From NCBI GenBank assembly GCA_035308365.1, contig DATGGU010000090.1, positions 1 through 55,078 of the forward strand: a stretch of 55,078 nucleotides of DNA. The letters run 5' to 3'. Shown in pieces: positions 49,878 through 55,078 of this stretch. A program made the translations under genes and the position numbers. The stretch's first letter is position 1; each line of letters begins with the position of its first letter. The stretch is from PALSA-505 sp035308365. GTDB taxonomy: Bacteria; Actinomycetota; Actinomycetes; Streptosporangiales; Streptosporangiaceae. Below the pieces are notes generated by a model. That model searched no databases. It had not been told where the DNA came from and saw only the letters and a list, made by a program, of their open reading frames with translations.

Positions 49878-52763
49878 TCAGCACGCCAGCTGGCTCGGCA
49901 TTCCCGGCCCGCCAGTGCCGACGTACTCCTGCCATTCCGCGCTGGTCAGTGTGTGCCCCGCTGAGGTGCAGGCGATCGTAGACCAGCGGCTCGGCGAGAA
50001 GTTCCAGTCGGTGACGTATCCCGTGCCGGATGAACCGCCGGCGCCTTCGGTCGCGGAGATGAGGTTCCTTCCGTCCGGGGTGAAGACGACGCTGGTCGAG
50101 ACGTTCCGGGGACCAGCCGGAAGCGTGATGGATCCGATTTCCTGGCCCGAAGCGATGTCAAATACGAGGGCGGTACCGTTGGAGTTCACCTCGACGGCGA
50201 GACCGGTGCCGTTGGCGGCGGGGCCAGCGGTCGCGTTCAGGTCACCGGCGAATGAGCGGATGAGCTGCTGTCCGTCCGCGCTGCGCACTTCAAATGTCCC
50301 GCTGGATCTCTGGATGAGCAGCTGCTCGCCATCGTAGGCCAACCCGGTGGCGGGGCCGCCGGGCAGTCGCGTGATAGCTCCAGTGCCGATATTGATCACG
50401 TCCACTTTGCCGCTTATCGGGACGATGACCGCCGCGTATTTCGCTCCCGGGCCGGCCGCCGCCAGGTACTGCGAGTTGGGATTCGCCGCGCCCGGACCGA
50501 CCGGCCCGGCCACTTGACGCTCCACGGCACCAGTCGAAGAGTTACGGATGATGATATTTCCGACCGTGTCGAGTTCAATGATCTCCTTGCCGCCAGCAGC
50601 CGATATCAATGACACCGGAGCATCAAATCCGGTGTCCGGCAACTTCGACATTGCGGACGAGGTCGCCCAGTCGCGGACGAATCCCAGCTTCCCGGTCGTG
50701 GACCAGATCTGGCCGCTGCCGTTAGATGGCGTGAGTATAGAGAACCCCCGGCCATCATGTGACCACAGAGCCGGACCATATTCAGGGCTCCCGGCGCCGT
50801 TCTGCGGCAGAGGCGTTATCGATCGAGCAGTAGGCGGAAGGTTTATCAGCATCGCTGCTTTAGAGAAGCCGGACGTGATGACCGCCTGGCCCGCGCCAGG
50901 GCTCGGATAGATGCCAGGTCCTGCACATGCAGCGCAAGCTTGAGGTATATCGGCTGGCGCCGCTGAGCTCATACGGGAGTACTGGCTCAGATTCCACAGC
51001 GTGACGAGACTGCCCGAAGCCGACAGCAGCTCGCTGTCGCTCCGGCCGACGAACGTCAGCGTATTAGGGTTGATCGTGGTATTCCCGGGCAACGAAAGCA
51101 ACGTGCTCGATGAGGCATCCTTGTACCTGCTGATGCCGGATGCGTAAATCGTTCCGGAATCAGCGTCGGCGGCTACCCGCCCGTCGCCGCTGATGGCCAG
51201 CGCCGACGGCGTGTCACCGACCTCCCATGCGCCCAGCGCTGGCGTATGCGGCGTCGGAGTGGTAACAGTGTTGTACACATTGAGCGGCGGGCCTCCATTC
51301 GTGAAAGAAATATACCTTCCGGTCGCTGACATCGCCTGTGCGTGGTCGTGCAGCCCGAAATCCGCGTTCGACGCCAGCACCTTCGTCAGGCTCGGTACCG
51401 CAAGCCTTTCCCAGCTCCCGTAGTAAGCAAGGATCACAAGCTGGCTCTGGCCGTCGAAGCTAAGGCTGACGGCGGGGTAGTTTACGTCGGCTGGCGCCAT
51501 GACCGAGCGGCCGGTCTGTTCGTCTATCAGCAGCAGCCAGGGCACTCCGGCGGGGTTGCCGAGAGAAAAGACGGCGTACCGCCCAGATGGCGACACCCCG
51601 GCCGCCACCGTTGTCCAGCGCGCCGGAACGGGCACCCGTCGGATGCCTTTCCCGCGGACCCAGACCAGCGCGGCGGAGCCATCGGTGGCCGCGATCGTAT
51701 TGCCGTTGGCGCTGGCCGCGACGCTCGAAACAGCGGCGGGTAGGCTGCCCACAAGGCTGCGCTGAAAGTCTGTCAGGTTCCAGCTCAGCACAGTACCGCT
51801 GGAGGTTCCCGCCACCGCAGTCTGCCCGTCGGCAGAGGTCGCCACCGCCGAGATGCTGCCGGTAGCCGGCAGATAACGCACCAGACGCGGATCCGCTGTG
51901 ACCGCGCCGAAAAGCGCCGCACGCGTCTGCGGATCCGGGTACAGATGGTAGGCCTCGGCTGCGAACAGTTCCGCCAGGTCCAGATGCGAGCTAGTCAGCG
52001 TCTCCGAGATCGCGGCCAACTGTCCTGCTTCGGAGACAGTTGCCTGGTGCGTCGCCCGGTGAGCCTGCCCAACGGCTAGCGATGCGGCGACGATGGCTGC
52101 TACGAGCAAGATCGTCAGAGTTGACAGCGCCGAGGTGACCGCGCGCCTGGTTTGTCGGCTCCGGCGTAAGTGTTCCCCAATGAGCGTGTCCTTGGGGACC
52201 TGCTTTACTTCCGCGATCAGGCTGGCGGTCGCGTCCTGCAGCCGGGGATCGGCGAGTGATCTCGTGAGCCAAGGAATCCGTCGACGGCGGCCAGCGCCGT
52301 CAGCAAGCATGACCGGCCGCAGGTCAATCCACGCGGGTTCCGTTTCAAAGGCCTGGCCCAGTGCCCCCTGGAAAAGCGCCGTCGAGGCCGGCCACTTGAA
52401 ATCGTTCGCGGCCTGATCCCAGCGGAGTTCACCGTCGATGAGGGCAATGCAGATGTTGGCCGTGCCGCGGTGCTCACGCCACCAGGTGAGCTCGTGGCGG
52501 ACACCCGCTGACTCAGCCGACCGCGGTGAGGCTACGAGCAGCAGCCACCGCGATGATGACATGGCGTCTTCGATGGTGCCCCACAGATCGGGTGAAGCCT
52601 GCAGATTGGTCTGGTCCCGGAAGACGCGCAGCGTTCTGCTGCCAGGCCGATACCACGGGGTGGTGAACCGTTGCAATTCATTTTGCAACCGCACCGCGAT
52701 GTCATGGTCAACAGTATCGCGGCTATAAGAGATGAACACGTCATAATCAAAGTCAGCCGCCAT
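49878..52763 (-). CDS. TIR-transmembrane-beta-propeller protein
   Basis: A 961-residue protein. An N-terminal TIR domain (residues 5-150) opens with DYDVFISYSRDTVDHDIAVR and has VFRDQTNLQASPDLWGTI and ASPRSAESAGVRHELTWW, where Glu91 sits at the place of the catalytic glutamate of TIR NAD hydrolases. A basic linker (195-208) precedes one strong transmembrane helix (about 209-232), then a helical stalk (LDLAELFAAEAYHLYPDPQTRAALFGAV) and a WD40-like propeller (about 280-940) ending LTSAEWQEYVGTGGPGM, the closing motif of many actinomycete propellers. The layout puts TIR inside and propeller outside the cell. ATG at 52763 follows GGGGAGGAAGT. Function (immune-like NADase or signalling) is inferred. 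Confidence 0.88.
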   Translation of the reverse strand: MAADFDYDVFISYSRDTVDHDIAVRLQNELQRFTTPWYRPGSRTLRVFRDQTNLQASPDLWGTIEDAMSSSRWLLLVASPRSAESAGVRHELTWWREHRGTANICIALIDGELRWDQAANDFKWPASTALFQGALGQAFETEPAWIDLRPVMLADGAGRRRRIPWLTRSLADPRLQDATASLIAEVKQVPKDTLIGEHLRRSRQTRRAVTSALSTLTILLVAAIVAASLAVGQAHRATHQATVSEAGQLAAISETLTSSHLDLAELFAAEAYHLYPDPQTRAALFGAVTADPRLVRYLPATGSISAVATSADGQTAVAGTSSGTVLSWNLTDFQRSLVGSLPAAVSSVAASANGNTIAATDGSAALVWVRGKGIRRVPVPARWTTVAAGVSPSGRYAVFSLGNPAGVPWLLLIDEQTGRSVMAPADVNYPAVSLSFDGQSQLVILAYYGSWERLAVPSLTKVLASNADFGLHDHAQAMSATGRYISFTNGGPPLNVYNTVTTPTPHTPALGAWEVGDTPSALAISGDGRVAADADSGTIYASGISRYKDASSSTLLSLPGNTTINPNTLTFVGRSDSELLSASGSLVTLWNLSQYSRMSSAAPADIPQACAACAGPGIYPSPGAGQAVITSGFSKAAMLINLPPTARSITPLPQNGAGSPEYGPALWSHDGRGFSILTPSNGSGQIWSTTGKLGFVRDWATSSAMSKLPDTGFDAPVSLISAAGGKEIIELDTVGNIIIRNSSTGAVERQVAGPVGPGAANPNSQYLAAAGPGAKYAAVIVPISGKVDVINIGTGAITRLPGGPATGLAYDGEQLLIQRSSGTFEVRSADGQQLIRSFAGDLNATAGPAANGTGLAVEVNSNGTALVFDIASGQEIGSITLPAGPRNVSTSVVFTPDGRNLISATEGAGGSSGTGYVTDWNFSPSRWSTIACTSAGHTLTSAEWQEYVGTGGPGMPSQLAC

Positions 52764-52795
52764 ACTTCCTCCCCGAGCGACTGTCCCTCAATCTC

Positions 52796-53071
52796 TCACG
52801 AGATCGGTACCCGCACAACCATGGATCCGGGCTGATTCCCCTGAAGTACAGTAACCGAGGCGCTCTCGCGTGCCCCCGCGTACCACCGGGTAAGGGATAC
52901 ACGTTTCACTGGCCTATCGCGTTCGTCCTCGACTCGCTCGCCGAAGTCACAACCCTCGCAGACCCATGACAAGGGAGGCGAGGGATCCGTCCATGTCGGC
53001 ACGTCCTTTGCGTGAGGGCTGGGTATCAGCTGGCAGCAAGCCTCACGCCAGGACGGGTGAGCGGGCGTCAC
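52796..53071 (-). CDS. Hypothetical protein upstream of the TIR gene
   Basis: A possible 91-residue protein starting at GTG 53071, whose stop is 32 bp before the TIR gene on the same strand. It contains WVCEGCDFGERVEDERDRPVKRVSLTRWYAG and ends SVTVLQGNQPGSMVVRVPIS, with a CxxC pair. No family is recognised and no good ribosome site is seen; the frame stays open upstream, so it could be the tail of a lost gene. Its position suggests it might be cotranscribed with the TIR gene. Confidence 0.35.
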   Translation of the reverse strand: MTPAHPSWREACCQLIPSPHAKDVPTWTDPSPPLSWVCEGCDFGERVEDERDRPVKRVSLTRWYAGARESASVTVLQGNQPGSMVVRVPIS

Positions 53072-53146
53072 ACGGCTAGGTGATTCGTGCTGGTCACGCG
53101 GCTTGTTGGGCGGTGGCTCGCGCGCCTGCGCGGAGGCTCGGCGGGA

Positions 53147-55078
53147 TCAGCGTCCGCGCACCGAAGGGGCCAGCAGGCCGAGGGCACGGGCCTGATCCAC
53201 GGCCTCGTGGCGCCGGTGCGCGCCGAGCTTGTCGTAGAGGTGCCGCATATGGGTCTTGACAGTGTTCACCGAAAGGTAAAGCTGATCGGCGATCTCGGGC
53301 GCCGACAGTTTTGTCGGCAGGTAACGCAGCACGCGGACCTCGCTTTGGCTGAGCGGCTCGCGCAGGCCCCACCCCCTGCCTGCCTGCGCGCCGGAGTCCG
53401 CTCCCGCTGGGTAGCCGGGCGGCGGTGTGGGCTTTCTCCCGGCCAGCACGTTCAGGATCTCGGAGATCAGGGCGGCGTGAGCGGTGCCGAGCCTGCGGTG
53501 CCGCTCGAGCAGTCCGGGCGCGGGGTCAAGCAGGAACGGGAAGCGCAGGTCTTCTGGCTTGGCGAGATTCAGGGCGTGCTCCAGGGCGCGCCTGGCCGCG
53601 CCCGCGTCGCCGAGCGCATCGCGGGCGATCGCCTCCAGCAGCCACGCCTGAACCACCCACAGGCTGGCGTTCAGCACGGGAACAGAGCCGTCGATAACGG
53701 GGGCGAGCGCGGCCGTCGCCGCCTCCGGATCGTTCTGGGCGAGCCAGAGCGCCGCCGCGGCATTGCGCATCTCCGCGCTGTCGCGCTCCTGTCCGTCCAT
53801 CTCGGTGAGGGCCTGTTCGGCGTGCTGCGTTTGGTCCAGCCGCACGAGCGTTTGCAGCACGTGTGATCGCAGCCGCCGGGCGAGCGCGTGTTCGGTCACC
53901 AGCAGTCCGGTCAGGCGTTCGGCCGCCCGGAACGCGTCCAGCGCGGCCTCTGGACGGCCGCTTACGATCTCCAGCAGCCCGCGGGCGTACCGCAGCCGCA
54001 TTCCGCCTGCCGGTTCTACCTCCTCCGGGAGGGTGCGCTCGGCCTGCTCAAGCAATTGTTCTCCCTCATCGAGGCGCCCCTGGGCGACCATCGCCATGCC
54101 GAGCGCCGTGTAGGCGAGGCCGGCGACCGGCTCGTCGCTCCAGCCGTGGCGGTTGGCCAGCTCGATCGCTTGCCTGCTCCGCTGCGCCCCCGCCGGGAAC
54201 GACCGCCAGCTCACCAGTTGCGCCCAGTGCGCCAGCCCGGTGACCTCCAGGAAGGGCCGCCCGATCCGGTGCGCCACGGCGATGCCCTGCTCGAGGTGCT
54301 GGTCCGCCTCGTCGAAGCGGGCTGTCCACGCCTCGGCGATACCGAGGCTGATCAAAGCCAGGGCCCGCAGGTCCTCGCCAACCCCGAACCGCGCTGGGTC
54401 AGCAGCTCCGGCGGGTGCCAGCAGTTGCTGCGCTTGCTCCGCCACCCCCGGGAGGTCCCCGCGCTGGCGGGCGAACCGCAAGCGCACGACAGCCAGCGCC
54501 ACTCGCGCGCGGCCGCGCCGGTCCGCTGGTACCGATTTCAGTTCCTGGGTGGCAAGAGCCAGATATTGTTCGGCCTTCTCCAGCGACCCCTCTTCCAGCT
54601 CGTGGCCGGCCATCCGCGCGGCCAGTTCCGTATCCGCCGCGATTACATCGCCCGGGAACCGGGCCAGCAACTGGTAGGCGGTGGCGCCCAGCCCATTGAG
54701 CCCAAGACCGACCCAATGCTCTGACAGCACGCGGGCGGCCAGGCCCCAGTCCCCGGCTTCCTGGGCGTGCCGGACTGCCTCGACCGGATACCCGTGGTCT
54801 GCATACCACCCGGCGGCCGCGGTGTGCAGCGCGGGCAGGTCGGCTGGCGCGCTGCCCCGCAGTTCCAGTTGCAGTAGGTCGGCGAACAGCTGGTGGTAGC
54901 GGAACCAGGACCGCCCCGCGTCCAGCGCGAACACGAACGCGCCAGCCTGCTCGAGCTCCTGCAGGACCCGCTCCCCGCCCGAGCCCCCGGTGAGCAGGTC
55001 GGCCAGTTCGCCGTTCACCCGGTCCAGCACCGAGGTGCGCAGCAGCAGCCGACGGACCGGCTCGGGCTGGCGGTCGAG
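53147..55078 (-). CDS. LuxR family (MalT-like) regulator, C-terminal part
   Basis: The 3' 643 codons of a large LuxR-type regulator; the gene runs off the window end, so the N-terminal ATPase domain is not seen. The visible part starts in the winged-helix after the ATPase (RLLLRTSVLDRVNGELADLL, WFRYHQLFADLLQLELR as in MalT), then a long TPR-like alpha-helical region (about residues 60-540 of the part) and a C-terminal LuxR helix-turn-helix: PLSQSEVRVLRYLPTKLSAPE, IADQLYLSVNTVKTHMRHLYDKLGAHRRHEAV. It probably activates transcription in response to a ligand; targets are unknown. Confidence 0.92.
   Translation of the reverse strand, partial: LDRQPEPVRRLLLRTSVLDRVNGELADLLTGGSGGERVLQELEQAGAFVFALDAGRSWFRYHQLFADLLQLELRGSAPADLPALHTAAAGWYADHGYPVEAVRHAQEAGDWGLAARVLSEHWVGLGLNGLGATAYQLLARFPGDVIAADTELAARMAGHELEEGSLEKAEQYLALATQELKSVPADRRGRARVALAVVRLRFARQRGDLPGVAEQAQQLLAPAGAADPARFGVGEDLRALALISLGIAEAWTARFDEADQHLEQGIAVAHRIGRPFLEVTGLAHWAQLVSWRSFPAGAQRSRQAIELANRHGWSDEPVAGLAYTALGMAMVAQGRLDEGEQLLEQAERTLPEEVEPAGGMRLRYARGLLEIVSGRPEAALDAFRAAERLTGLLVTEHALARRLRSHVLQTLVRLDQTQHAEQALTEMDGQERDSAEMRNAAAALWLAQNDPEAATAALAPVIDGSVPVLNASLWVVQAWLLEAIARDALGDAGAARRALEHALNLAKPEDLRFPFLLDPAPGLLERHRRLGTAHAALISEILNVLAGRKPTPPPGYPAGADSGAQAGRGWGLREPLSQSEVRVLRYLPTKLSAPEIADQLYLSVNTVKTHMRHLYDKLGAHRRHEAVDQARALGLLAPSVRGR

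Noticed and set aside
49834..50337. 167-codon plus-strand frame as a real gene
   Set aside because: Only the first 15 codons resemble a protein family (TIR); the remainder is antisense to the intact TIR-propeller gene.
1..55078. tRNA or rRNA genes
   Set aside because: I looked for cloverleaf-type and conserved rRNA strings in the gaps and saw none; a dedicated scan would be needed to be certain.

Overview
The window is chromosomal DNA of a very GC-rich, GTG-using actinomycete. The obgE-proB start and the nadD-rsfS-phosphatase block are typical of Actinobacteria. The XRE/DUF5753-DUF397-ATPase trio, DUF574 methyltransferase, SpoIIE-type phosphatase, NB-ARC/TPR regulators and many secreted multidomain proteins point to a filamentous, soil-type lineage (Streptosporangiales/Streptomycetales-like; the exact genus is not readable from the sequence).

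Layout. 1-10 kb: core genes (obgE 3' end, proB, nadD, rsfS, histidine phosphatase, SDR), interrupted between proB and nadD by 5.9 kb of accessory genes (NB-ARC/TPR protein, methyltransferase, M48 protease, PaaK-like ligase) where proA would normally sit. 10-23 kb: exported proteins, namely a 2123-residue repeat adhesin-like protein, a subtilase and a beta-helix protein, with a divergent GNAT/HxlR pair between. 23.5-27 kb: a DinB-like protein, a 65-bp tandem array that forms the 3' end of an anti-sigma-like ATPase gene, and its DUF397 and XRE/DUF5753 partners with operator-like inverted repeats. 27-30.5 kb: two genes broken by internal deletions (GH2 exo-glucosaminidase, M55 aminopeptidase) around an intact class I amidotransferase. 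30.5-40 kb: a structured leader before a zinc-ribbon membrane protein, a PAS/GAF/SpoIIE phosphatase divergent from a DUF574 methyltransferase, RNHCP, class II amidotransferase, MmcQ/YjbR, a 918-residue XRE-NB-ARC-TPR regulator with almost identical TPR units, and a secreted protein. 40-43.6 kb: VapBC-type module abutting a panB remnant, a GNAT remnant, a GyrI-like gene behind a textbook MerR-type promoter, a small conserved protein, MscL with a zinc-ribbon tail, and a lectin-like remnant. 43.6-55 kb: phosphoesterase with PKD/Fn3 domains, an amidase-like lipoprotein, a CBS protein, a methyltransferase, a junction of VOC, transposase and TIR fragments, a membrane-anchored TIR-beta-propeller protein, and a LuxR/MalT-like regulator cut by the window end.

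Two themes stand out. First, the right half carries at least seven gene remnants (GH2, M55, panB, GNAT, lectin, VOC, transposase, plus the first codons of a second TIR gene), so it is a region of active turnover. Second, short tandem repeats recur: inside genes their periods are multiples of three (15, 18, 24, 120, about 460 bp), between genes they include 18, 45 and 65 bp. The best candidates for conflict/defence biology are the TIR-TM-propeller gene with its neighbouring TIR stump, the XRE-NB-ARC-TPR gene and the VapBC pair; these assignments rest on domain architecture only.
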